In this document: positions 15,720 through 23,565 of the stretch, one piece after another | Position numbering within the stretch: position 1 is the stretch's first letter | How the letters are laid out: every line of letters begins with the position of its first letter | Program-made: the position numbers and the translations under genes | The notes under the pieces: generated by a model | Told to the model about the DNA's origin: nothing | Seen by the model: only the letters and a program-made list of their open reading frames with translations | Database searches by the model: none | NCBI RefSeq assembly: GCF_002287175.1 | Contig: NZ_LMVM01000008.1 | Span: 1-23,920 of the forward strand | Source: Methanobacterium bryantii | Lineage (GTDB): Archaea; Methanobacteriota; Methanobacteria; Methanobacteriales; Methanobacteriaceae | Length of the DNA: 23,920 nucleotides | Reading direction: 5' to 3'

Positions 15720-16422
15720 TTATAATTTGTCCAGTATATCAATAAACTGGCATGCATCAGAATATTTTTTTTCATATGAATCCTTTTTATAAGTCTCATA
15801 CACTATAGCAGGAATTCCTTTGCGTGCTATGGGCTTTGTGACGTATGATGGACTTGATCCACCTGGAGAATAAATTTCTAAAAATGACATATTTTGGGTG
15901 ATACTGGTTAAGTAATTCTGAGTTTCATTATCCTTAGAGATGGGATATATAAACCGGTTGTACCTGTAACCGACAGATGCTCCTAAATCTTCGTGTATAT
16001 CTACAACGATCTGGGGTTTGATTTTAATTACATCTGGAACTACAAATTTATTTGCCAGTAACTGCCCGTTCATTCTACCTGTATCAAAATTCAGCGCGTT
16101 TTTGGTGACATGGATCCTGTAAAGGATATATTTTTTAGATAAATTTTCTGACTTGTCCTTTACTGCAGCTGCAGTGGCATTGTGAAATCCAGATTCACGG
16201 GGATGAACACCTGTAATTATTACTACAGTTTCATTGGAGCTCTGGTTTCCATAAACTTCTTTTTCCACATAACCATAACTTGTATTACCTATAACCTCTC
16301 CAGTGGTCTTATTATCTGAGGAAATATTATTGGATGCTCTATTCCAATCTAGTCCTATAACTAATGCGGCTAAAAGGATAAATATGATAATTAGGCTAAT
16401 TCCGGTTATTTTTTTTATTCAT
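15720..16422 (-). CDS. Membrane-anchored zinc-hydrolase-like protein, frame broken at an A8 run
   Basis: The C-terminal ~180 residues (GTG at 16268 to the stop) contain VVIITGVHPRESG and later VVDIHEDLG. This HxxE...H pattern is typical of zinc carboxypeptidase/AstE-AspA-type hydrolases. That GTG has no ribosome site. Upstream, ATG at 16422 follows a strong GGAGGAGT but hits a stop after eight codons. Removing one A from the A8 run (16409-16416) joins it in frame to MNKKITGISLIIIFILLAA and a Ser/Asn/Thr-rich spacer, a perfect signal-anchor. The intact gene would therefore be about 233 residues, with the hydrolase domain outside the membrane. The +1 shift may be a sequencing error, decay or homopolymer switching. 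Substrate unknown; a wall peptide is one possibility given the MraY-like gene downstream. Confidence 0.7.
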
Positions 16423-16548
16423 ACTCCTCCAAAATGTTAAAGTGTTCTCTTTATTCAATATATCTTAAAAACTTTACTTAAATGATGAGATAGCATGGAA
16501 TGTCCTTTAATTTCAAATAAAACAAAAAAAAGTTTATTATATTAATAT

Positions 16549-17616
16549 TTACCTCAAACTATACCTTAAAATAGCTGCAATTCCACCTAATGCCTTCAGC
16601 TGTTTCCCGCCTTCATGTTCGCTGCTTACCACAGTTACTTTGCCGCCGGTACTTTCTGTAAGGTTCATAATACCTTCGGTATCTTCCTCACGCACCATTT
16701 CATCTAAAACAAGTAACCTTTTTACTGCACCTGCATTAGCTGCGTTTGTAACATCATTTTTTCCATATGCAGCTAAATGTGATGATTTTCCAATTTCTTC
16801 CAGAACTTTTCCCATCAATCTCATTTCCTGAGCTATTCGACCCTCAGTAGCCATTTGCTCGATTGTACCTTTTTTAAGGACTTCTCTTATTCCAACTCGT
16901 CCTCCAGTACCTGTATTTTCAACTGCCGCAATTTTGGCAAGTTCAGGATATTTCTGGCTTAAATAATCGTAAAAGTCACCTTTTCCAAATCCAGGCCCAG
17001 CAACAACTATGCCTTGAATATCTTCAAACCCAAGTAAAGTTTTCGCGACTTCATCAAAGAAATCAGTTATATTTTTCCCCCTATTTTTGGAGATAACTCT
17101 TTTTCCAGATATTCCTCCTATTATGGGTCCGTAGTATTCTATTCCATACTGCCTGATGATTCCAAGATCCGCAACATCTTCTTCAATAGCCACTATAATT
17201 GCTGATGGCTTTTTAGATGAGTCAACAGCATCTTTCAGCCTTTTTAGAACCCATCTTGACCATTTTTCCTTTGTTATTCTAACTGAATATTTAAGTTTCA
17301 AATCAAGTGTATGGTGGGTTCCAAGTGGAACCAGATCTTCAGGGCCCTGTTCTATTATTCCTGTTGCCCTTAGTTTTCCTGTGTATTTGTGAAAATTTAT
17401 ACTTTCCACCCTTATACCTATAAAAAATGTTTTTTTAATACCTCTATCACTTCTTAAACGTTCTCCTGTTGTATCCTGTATCCTTCGAGTAGTTTTAGAT
17501 GATATCAGGTCTCCTGGCTCTATAATATGTGATAAATGCCAGAGGTCGTCTAATGTTTCAGGAACAATTTCAATTACTCCTCTTTTTCTATCTTGATGAA
17601 CAATACGCATTTTCAC
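16549..17616 (-). CDS. pelA: Pelota (Dom34) ribosome rescue protein
   Basis: A 355-residue protein collinear with archaeal Pelota. The N-terminal Sm-like domain (about 1-130) starts MKMRIVHQDRKRGVIEIVPE and carries the WHLSHIIEPGDLI and RRIQDTTGERLRSDRG segments. The middle eRF1-like domain (about 131-260) contains VAGPGFGKGDF and, unlike eRF1, no GGQ. The C-terminal eRF1_3-like domain follows, ending GGKQLKALGGIAAILRY. Pelota enters stalled ribosomes and recruits the recycling ATPase ABCE1. Length is normal. The start is supported by the conserved first residues. It is a housekeeping gene and marks the edge of the conserved block; the accessory region begins about 500 bases beyond it. Confidence 0.96.
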   Translation of the reverse strand: MKMRIVHQDRKRGVIEIVPETLDDLWHLSHIIEPGDLISSKTTRRIQDTTGERLRSDRGIKKTFFIGIRVESINFHKYTGKLRATGIIEQGPEDLVPLGTHHTLDLKLKYSVRITKEKWSRWVLKRLKDAVDSSKKPSAIIVAIEEDVADLGIIRQYGIEYYGPIIGGISGKRVISKNRGKNITDFFDEVAKTLLGFEDIQGIVVAGPGFGKGDFYDYLSQKYPELAKIAAVENTGTGGRVGIREVLKKGTIEQMATEGRIAQEMRLMGKVLEEIGKSSHLAAYGKNDVTNAANAGAVKRLLVLDEMVREEDTEGIMNLTESTGGKVTVVSSEHEGGKQLKALGGIAAILRYSLR

Positions 17617-17812
17617 ACCATTTAAACTGTTATTTTAAGAATTAACCTTAATAAAATTAACTTTTTAAAAATTCTCTTCTTTAAATTTTTTATCTCTTAA
17701 ATTAAATATTATTTTAAATTTTTAATTTTAAACTATTTTTTTCTTTATAATCTCTTTTATTTCTATTATTTAATTTTAAAAGAAAAATAAATTTGGATTT
17801 TGTTATTATATT

Positions 17813-17853
17813 GTTATTGCTTTATTGTCTTGTTTATTGTTTTATTGTCTTTG
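17813..17853 (+). repeat. Imperfect TTTATTGTCTTG tandem repeat
   Basis: TTATTG recurs four times within 41 bases, with units of about 8-13 bases such as TTTATTGTCTTG, TTTATTGT and TTTATTGTCTTTG. It looks like slippage-generated low-complexity sequence in the pelA upstream region. Confidence 0.55.
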
Positions 17854-18068
17854 ATACTCTTAATTATATTTCTATTCATTATTTACACAATTAGATAGAG
17901 TAAATACTTTTATAGGTTTTATGAAGCACCAATGTTTAATTTAATGAAAGTTTCACTTAAAATAAACACACTTCCATAAATAGAATCAATTAAAATTTAG
18001 ATATATTGAAGTAATTGTTAATTGTGGTAATGATAAGTATTGTAACAGTGTGGAAATGAATTATAATA

Positions 18069-18098
18069 ATTATCCCTAACATTTAAGCATAGGATAAT
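18069..18098. repeat. Inverted repeat upstream of the nuclease-like gene
   Basis: ATTATCC(C)TA (18069-18078) and TAGGATAAT (18090-18098) form a 9-bp stem with one bulged C around an 11-base loop, about 55 bases before the gene's start. The position suits an operator or a leader structure. Confidence 0.45.
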
Positions 18099-18152
18099 AG
18101 ATATTAGTAATTAACGCTATTATTATTAATATAAGATAGGGGAATGGTAATA

Positions 18153-19246
18153 ATGGGAATGACTGAAGAAATTGGAAACCTTACAACAAAATAAATGAAA
18201 AACTGGATAGAGTAGTAACTGAAGAAGCTACAAAAACTGCATTTATACTTCCTTTTATAAGGTTGGTGTTGGGGTATGATCATACAGACCCTGATGAAGT
18301 GGTGCCTGAGTATACTGCAGATGTTGGAATTAAAAAATGGGAAAAAGTTGATTATGCTATTATGATCGATGGAAAACCCATTATGTTGATAGAGTGTAAG
18401 CCTGCACATAACGATCTCGATAAGGAACACGCTTCTCAATTATATCGATATTTTTCTGTTGCTACAGCTAAATTTGGAATTTTAACTAATGGAATTATCT
18501 ATCGTTTTTATACTGATATTGACGAACCCAATAAAATGGATCAAAAACCATTTTTTGAGCTTGATCTAAGAAATGTTAAAGATTCCGATATAAAGGAGCT
18601 TAAACAGTTTACAAAATCTACCTTTGATCTGGAAAGCATTTTAGAATCTGCCAGTGAGCTTAAATACAGAAATGAAATGAAAAAAATAATGGCTGAACAA
18701 TTTAAAGAACCATCAGATGAATTTGTAAGATTTTTTGCTAAAAAAGTTTATTCTTCCCCATTAACTCAAAATGCAAAAGCTATGTTTACTCAGATCACCA
18801 AATCAGCATTAAATCAGTTCATAAAGGAACAAGTCGATGAAAGATTAAAAACTGCATTACAATCTAAAACTCTTGAAGAAAAGACTTCAGATGAAATTAA
18901 TATTAAACCTAAGGCTGAAAATGTAACTACTGAAGATGAATTAGAAGGATATCGTATTATCCGGTCTATTCTTTGTGAATTAGTTGATCCTGAAAGAGTT
19001 GTCATTCGTGATAGGAAAAGTTATTGTGGTGTTCTGCTTGAGGATAACCAAAATAAAGTTCTATGTAGAATGCGTTTTAATTCATCAAAAAATAAATATA
19101 TGGGATTTTTTGACAGTCAAAAGAAACGAGAAAGTGGTTCTAAGATAGAAGAGAAAGTTGCTATTGATAATCTTACAGATATTTATAAATATGCTGATAG
19201 ATTGAAAAATACTGCAAAAATTTATATTTCAAACGAAGAAAAGTAA
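18153..19246 (+). CDS. HsdR-N/COG4748-like PD-(D/E)XK protein, frameshifted near the N-terminus
   Basis: The long frame (TTG at 18263 onward, 327 residues) begins mid-domain. It carries VDYAIMIDGKPIMLIECKP, a PD-(D/E)XK nuclease site (Asp30, Glu44, Lys46 from that TTG) as in type I restriction HsdR N-domains. The C-terminal segment, GYRIIRSILCELVDPERVV onward to DNLTDIYKYADRLK, matches COG4748 proteins. Family members start with a TEEATK-type helix; here that helix (KLDRVVTEEATKTAFILPFI) is encoded just upstream in the same frame but without a start. ATG at 18153 (or 18144) after GGGG reads MGMTEEIGNLTTK and stops at 18192. One extra A at the A4 run 18188-18191 restores a continuous protein of about 364 residues. 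It is either a real mutation or a sequence error. The role is probably nucleic-acid defence; no methylase is nearby. Confidence 0.75.
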
Positions 19247-19339
19247 TTTAACTCTTCTTAAATTCTCCTTCTTTACAGGTTTATATTCTTTTAATTTATT
19301 AATATGCGTTATATATACTAATTATTAAGAGGCGATTAA

Positions 19340-20302
19340 ATGGTTTTTTGTAAAGAATGTGGAACTGAAATTGATGATAATGCTAAATTCTGTGCTGAAT
19401 GTGGTGCAGAGATTATTTTTAAAGAAAATGAACCAAATAAAGAAAATATTTTAGAATCCACTATTCGATGTCCATCTTGTAATTCAATAAATTATAGGGA
19501 TCAGGTTTCTTGTAGTAATTGTGGAAGAGATTTATCTAATACCTTAGGTTATTTTGAGGGAGGTACACGTTTTAATGTGATCATGAATAGGAACATAGAA
19601 ATTACTCCTTCTGAACTCATCGTCTACAAAAGAAGTAAAATTGGTGGAAAATCGAAAAAGAATCCTAAGAGATATAATCGAGATGAAATGGAAATTATAG
19701 AATTACATAGACATTTACACCAATTACGTTTTATTTATAATGGAAAACTGGAATTTTATAGTGTTTTACCTAAATATGATGATGAATTAAAAAGAATACT
19801 TAAAATAGGCCACAAATATGAACAAATCAGTGGTGGAATGCTAAAAGAAGCAAAAGGAGTTAATGGACAACTTGAACTATATGAACATAAAGTGATTATC
19901 AGAAGAAAAGGCAAATTAGCTCTTCTTACTCAAGGACTCAAAGGTGATAAAGAGATATTAATTAGTCAAATATCATCTATACAATTTAAAAAACCAAGAA
20001 AAACTAATGGATATATACAATTTGCATTTTTAGGAGGATTAGAAGCAAAAAGAGGCATATTTCAAGCTACTGAAGATGAAAACACTGTTGTGTTTAGTAA
20101 AGCACGACAACATGATTTTGAAGTGATTAAATCTATGATAGAAGAAAAAATGATGGAACAACAAGGTTTAAGAACATCTATTCCAAATTCTAAACCTGTA
20201 ACGGATTATGATGAATTAGAAAAACTTGCAGAACTTAAGGATAAAGGGATTATCACTGAAGATGAATTTCAAGCTAAAAAAAAGCAAATATTGGGGCTTT
20301 AG
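19340..20302 (+). CDS. Double zinc-ribbon, DUF4429 and SHOCT protein
   Basis: A 320-residue cytoplasmic protein. The first zinc ribbon has Cys4, Cys7, Cys18 and Cys21; the second has Cys44, Cys47, Cys58 and Cys61. Residues about 75-150 form a basic beta-rich region of PH-like appearance. About 155-270 resembles DUF4429 (GQLELYEHKVIIRRKG, then ISQISSIQFKKP and the IQFAFLGG segment), also a PH-like fold. A SHOCT module closes the chain (about 290-320: LEKLAELKDKGIITEDEFQ). DUF4429-SHOCT pairs are common in proteins of unknown role; zinc ribbons suggest binding to a nucleic acid or protein partner. AGAGGCGAT precedes the ATG, with a TATA-like TTATATATA near 19310. The DUF2971 gene follows after 9 bases, so they form an operon. 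Confidence 0.8.
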   Translation: MVFCKECGTEIDDNAKFCAECGAEIIFKENEPNKENILESTIRCPSCNSINYRDQVSCSNCGRDLSNTLGYFEGGTRFNVIMNRNIEITPSELIVYKRSKIGGKSKKNPKRYNRDEMEIIELHRHLHQLRFIYNGKLEFYSVLPKYDDELKRILKIGHKYEQISGGMLKEAKGVNGQLELYEHKVIIRRKGKLALLTQGLKGDKEILISQISSIQFKKPRKTNGYIQFAFLGGLEAKRGIFQATEDENTVVFSKARQHDFEVIKSMIEEKMMEQQGLRTSIPNSKPVTDYDELEKLAELKDKGIITEDEFQAKKKQILGL

Positions 20303-20311
20303 AGTAATTTT

Positions 20312-21388
20312 ATGTTGGAGTGGGTTTTCTTGTGGAAAGATGAATTAGAGGAAATATTATTTTCAGGTGATCCTTCTAAAATAAACGCCAAAAAAGCAAT
20401 AGATTTAAAATATAGCAACATACCAACGTCTTTATATAAATATGGAAAATTTGATGGAAAATCTTTGAATTCATTAGAAAATGATGAAATATGGCTTTCA
20501 AATCCTCAATATTTTAATGATCCATTTGATTGTGCGTATACAGTACCTAAGAAACTCCTTACAAATGAATACATTAAACAAAATTTAGAAATTGCTTTAT
20601 CTGGGCTTGAAGATTATACTTTTACTGAGGAAGAAAAGGATAAATTAAAAACAAGTGAAACAATTATATATGATATAGAATTAATGTGTTTAGAAAAAGA
20701 TGATCCTGAAAATAAAATAACTCCTGATGAAAGGGCTAAAATTGCTAAAGAAATGGAAAAAAGTTCTGAAGAAGGATACATAGATGTTAGTGAACTTAGA
20801 AAAGGAATTTTTATCACCTGCTTTAGCGAAACAAATAAATCTATTTTAATGTGGAGCCATTATGCTAATGATCATCAAGGTTTTTGTGTTGAATATGACT
20901 TTAAAGAATTAGGAAGGAATAATCAGATTACACGTTTTCTTTTTCCAGTAATTTATACGAATAAAATTTTTGATGGGGCGAATTTTTTAGATAGTGTTAA
21001 TGGTGAAATGTTTAACAATGTGTTAGTAGACTTTTTTGATGGTATTTCTGAATTATTAGAAGGTAGGACATTTATTCCTAAATTCAATTTTAATAATATG
21101 GGCAATGTCTGTTCTGCAATTAACAAATGTAAAGATTGGGAATATGAAAAAGAATGGAGATATGTTTGTCCTTTTGGTCTTAAGGTAGTTAAACCTAAAC
21201 CTATAAAAGTCCCCAAACCTAAAGCAATTTATTTAGGTGCAATGGTTTGTAAAGAAAATTGTAAAAAAATCTTAGAAATAGGAAGAGAAAGAAATATTGA
21301 TGTTTATAAGATGAACATGGAACCTTCAGAGTTTGCTCTTGGATCAAATAAAATTCATGAATGTAGTGATATTCCAAAATGCGAATAA
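20312..21388 (+). CDS. DUF2971 family protein
   Basis: A 358-residue protein with both DUF2971 signatures: LYKYGKFDGKSLNSLENDEI followed by WLSNPQYFNDPFD (about 41-73), and GIFITCFSETNKSILMWSHY followed by ANDHQGFCVEYDF (about 165-197). A WEYEKEWRYV segment comes later. No membrane segment is seen. DUF2971 proteins are of unknown function and occur patchily, often in variable genomic regions. It is 9 bases after the zinc-ribbon/SHOCT gene, so the two are probably co-expressed. Two starts are possible: ATG at 20312 with only a weak GAG upstream, or TTG at 20330 with GGAGTG seven bases before it, which I find at least as likely. Confidence 0.85.
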   Translation: MLEWVFLWKDELEEILFSGDPSKINAKKAIDLKYSNIPTSLYKYGKFDGKSLNSLENDEIWLSNPQYFNDPFDCAYTVPKKLLTNEYIKQNLEIALSGLEDYTFTEEEKDKLKTSETIIYDIELMCLEKDDPENKITPDERAKIAKEMEKSSEEGYIDVSELRKGIFITCFSETNKSILMWSHYANDHQGFCVEYDFKELGRNNQITRFLFPVIYTNKIFDGANFLDSVNGEMFNNVLVDFFDGISELLEGRTFIPKFNFNNMGNVCSAINKCKDWEYEKEWRYVCPFGLKVVKPKPIKVPKPKAIYLGAMVCKENCKKILEIGRERNIDVYKMNMEPSEFALGSNKIHECSDIPKCE

Positions 21389-21404
21389 TTTTTTCATATT
21401 TTAA

Positions 21405-21752
21405 TTAATCTTTGAATAAAATAGTCTTATTTTTATCTTTTGATTCATTATTCAATGAACTTTCAAGCGAAGCTATATAATTACGTTGTGTTTCTAATAA
21501 TATTGTAAGATCATTAATTTCTTTCTTTAATTGTTCACGTTCAGTCTTTGACTTTAACATATTTCCTATTTTTTCAAAATCTGATTTTCTCAATATTTTA
21601 ACAAATTCATCTGATTCAAATGGGTTACTTTCGCTTAATGGAATAATGTATTTATCATATTCTATTCTACGTTCTCTCATTTTCTTATCAATAATTATGT
21701 TTATATCATTGCATTTCCTGACTCTGGAATCTATAATATCCAATTTGAACAT
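21405..21752 (-). CDS. Coiled-coil protein, unknown
   Basis: A 115-residue charged soluble protein. The N-terminal half has mixed character, and the C-terminal half (about 68-108) has heptad-like Leu/Ile spacing with Glu/Lys, suggesting a coiled coil, then a Lys-rich tail. A TATA-like TAAAATATAA (minus strand, 21771-21780) lies about 25 bases before the ATG, so the transcript may be leaderless. It converges on the DUF2971 gene with 16 bases between stops and sits next to the insertion sequence. Family not recognised. Codon use looks coding, but support is moderate. Confidence 0.55.
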   Translation of the reverse strand: MFKLDIIDSRVRKCNDINIIIDKKMRERRIEYDKYIIPLSESNPFESDEFVKILRKSDFEKIGNMLKSKTEREQLKKEINDLTILLETQRNYIASLESSLNNESKDKNKTILFKD

Positions 21753-21825
21753 CCAGTATGTACATTGGCGTTATATTTTATGGGTTTTGAGTTAGAGCAT
21801 TTGAATAGTAAAATTTAAACTTTAA

Positions 21826-22803
21826 CGCTCATGTCCTTGATTATGTACATATTTAAATAGTATAAATTTCATAAAGTATTAACATGAAAAATGAAAATTT
21901 AACAGCTAAATTATTTATTCCGGATGATAAGTGAGCTTTAGAAATTTTCAAGTGTATAAGATGGGTAGATGGTGTTTATTGTCCTGAATGCAAATCATTT
22001 GACACATACAAAAGGGGATATTTAAACAAAACTAAAGTAAGACGTTACTCCTGCAAAAAATGCGGTAAAAACTTCACAAATTTCACAGGAACTGTTTTTG
22101 CCAATAAAAACCTTCCATTAGGTCAAATGTTCTATATTATTGCCAATCTAGATAAAAAAAGCATTAAACGTTTATCTGAAGAGTTAGGACATAAATGGGA
22201 AAGTGTTTACCGTTTATCTAAGGATTTTAAGGAATGTTTAGTCAAAAAAACTAGAGATCCTGTCTTATCTGGAGAAATTGAAATAGACGAGATGTATCAC
22301 TCTTCAGGGCAAAAAGGCGTTAAAAAAAAGAAGCAAGAACAAGAGGACTTAAATTAAGAGGAAGGGGCACTTGGAAAAAGGATAAACCACCAATACTCAC
22401 TATAGTCCAAAGAACAACAGGAAAAACTATCTTTTCAGTAGAAAAAAATCTTTCCAAACAGTTAATATATTCTAAAATCAAAAAACATTGCCTAAAACCA
22501 GTAAAAATATTCACAGATGATTATAAGATCTACACAAAACTTAAAAGGCATAAACTAGTTAAAAAACACAATATAATCAACCATTCTCAACGTAAATACG
22601 CTGATGAGGAAAATCATGTTAATAATGCCGAAAACAGACACTCCTTACTAAGACCATTTTTAAACATTTTCCGCGGAGTTTCAAAGAAAAACCTCAACAT
22701 TTACGTGAAATTTTTCCAATTCACATTCAATAATGGAATTAACTGGTTAGAAAAAGCCTTAAAAATAATATTGAATTCTTGTACACCAAAAAGGAGATGA
22801 GCG
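21826..22803 (+). mobile_element. Decayed IS1595-type insertion sequence
   Basis: One transposase reading (21884-22800) is bracketed by short inverted cores, CGCTCAT (21826-21832) and ATGAGCG (22797-22803), with AT-rich sequence outside them that is only loosely alike. Exact ends and a target-site duplication could not be fixed by eye. The transposase has one internal stop and one frame break, so the copy is probably inactive unless recoded. Confidence 0.7.
21884..22800 (+). pseudogene. IS1595-family (ISXO2-like) transposase, interrupted
   Basis: Read across its breaks this gives about 305 residues, normal for the family. The N-terminal zinc ribbon is CPEC...CKKC (about 35-65). The DDE-type core has EIEIDEMY (Asp), then KIFTDDYK (Asp), then NNAENRHSLLRPFLNIF followed by RGVSKKNL, the Asn-Glu-Asn-Arg-His element typical of this group. 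Break one is an in-frame TGA at 21932. Break two is at the A8 run 22322-22329: the first frame ends at 22357, while the downstream frame continues as EARTRGLKLRGRGTWKKDKP. The run contains A-AAA-AAG in the correct phase for a -1 ribosomal slip that would join the two. Given the TGA as well, decay is the simpler reading. Confidence 0.85.
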
Positions 22804-23159
22804 AACTTTAATTATTAAAATTTTAAGTTTGTTAACATTAGACTGAATTTCCAAAACGAAATATAAAAAGAAGAGTGAATATAATTATTAAACACATTGT
22901 AATGGTCTTTTGTATTACATATCACCCACATTTTTACATTAAAAAATGGTAAAATATGTGATACTTAACATCAAAAAATTATTATTTTTTTTCAAAAAAA
23001 CGGTCAAAACATATATATTGTCAGATTATTGTACTTGGAAATCATTTAAATAGCATATTTTAAAATTATATAATAATTATGGCAGTATATTTATGAATAT
23101 ATGTTCCGTAAGCTGTGCTGCGTATAAATAGTTATATAAACTATATTTGGAGGCATTAA
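22801..23159. other. Intergenic region after the IS, with an imperfect inverted repeat
   Basis: About 360 AT-rich bases. A clear feature is an imperfect inverted repeat at 22921-22962: ATCACCCACATTTTTACATT pairs with AATGGTAAAATATGTGAT around AAAA, with a few mismatches and one bulge. It could be a terminator for IS transcription or an operator. The promoter of the next gene lies at 23121-23153. Confidence 0.5.
23121..23153 (+). promoter_or_regulatory. TATA box and ribosome site of the 106-residue protein
   Basis: CGTATAAATAG (23121-23131) is a good archaeal TATA box. GGAGG (23149-23153) lies six bases before the ATG at 23160 and fixes that start. A second TATA-like stretch lies between them. 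Confidence 0.6.
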
Positions 23160-23480
23160 ATGAGTACAGAGTTAGAAAATAAAATAAAAGAAGCTTTAAA
23201 GGGCGTTAAACCATGGCAAAGAGTACCAACTAATGTTGAAGGAGTGTTCCTGGTTAAAACACCTGCAAATGATAATAGGGAAACAATAATGGTGGAAATA
23301 AATCCCTTAAACGAAAGGGGTACCTCCATGAAAAGAAAAGGTCTATTTTTAAAAAGTACCTCTGAATTTGAAGGTTTTGGAAGCGTTTTTAAAAATGATA
23401 AAGTCCTGGACCTTTTGGATGCTATTGAAGGTATAGCTGGAGGAGCTAAGAAAAAAGAGATTAGAGCTATTGAAATATAA
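23160..23480 (+). CDS. Small soluble protein of unknown function
   Basis: A 106-residue protein with no membrane segment. It has an N-terminal helix (ELENKIKEALKGV), a beta-rich middle (VEGVFLVKTP, then ETIMVEINPL), a basic turn KRKGLFLKS, and a C-terminal helix LDLLDAIEGIAGG with a Lys-rich end. It looks like a compact alpha/beta domain. A strong ribosome site and TATA box support expression. I do not recognise the family. It has its own promoter and is followed by a large hairpin array. Confidence 0.75.
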   Translation: MSTELENKIKEALKGVKPWQRVPTNVEGVFLVKTPANDNRETIMVEINPLNERGTSMKRKGLFLKSTSEFEGFGSVFKNDKVLDLLDAIEGIAGGAKKKEIRAIEI

Positions 23481-23565
23481 TTATAATTTAAATTCAACTT
23501 TTTATTTTTATATTTAACTTTTAATTTACAATTTTAAGCCGCTCATTTTCACAAAATCGAAGCTT

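Larger units (their letters stand above)
17617..18143. other. Long AT-rich intergenic region upstream of pelA
   Basis: About 530 bases, divergent between pelA (-) and the nuclease-like gene (+). It holds very AT-rich low-complexity sequence, a short imperfect tandem repeat (17813-17853) and an inverted repeat near the nuclease start (18069-18098). There is no convincing ORF or RNA gene. Confidence 0.5.

Noticed and set aside
18104..18439. 111-codon minus-strand ORF over the nuclease start
   Set aside because: It is antisense to a recognisable conserved domain, and its protein is low-complexity Phe/Ser/Tyr-rich.
21932..21934. TGA in the transposase read as selenocysteine
   Set aside because: Selenocysteine use is not expected in Methanobacteriales, no SECIS-like element was seen, and the gene has a second break.
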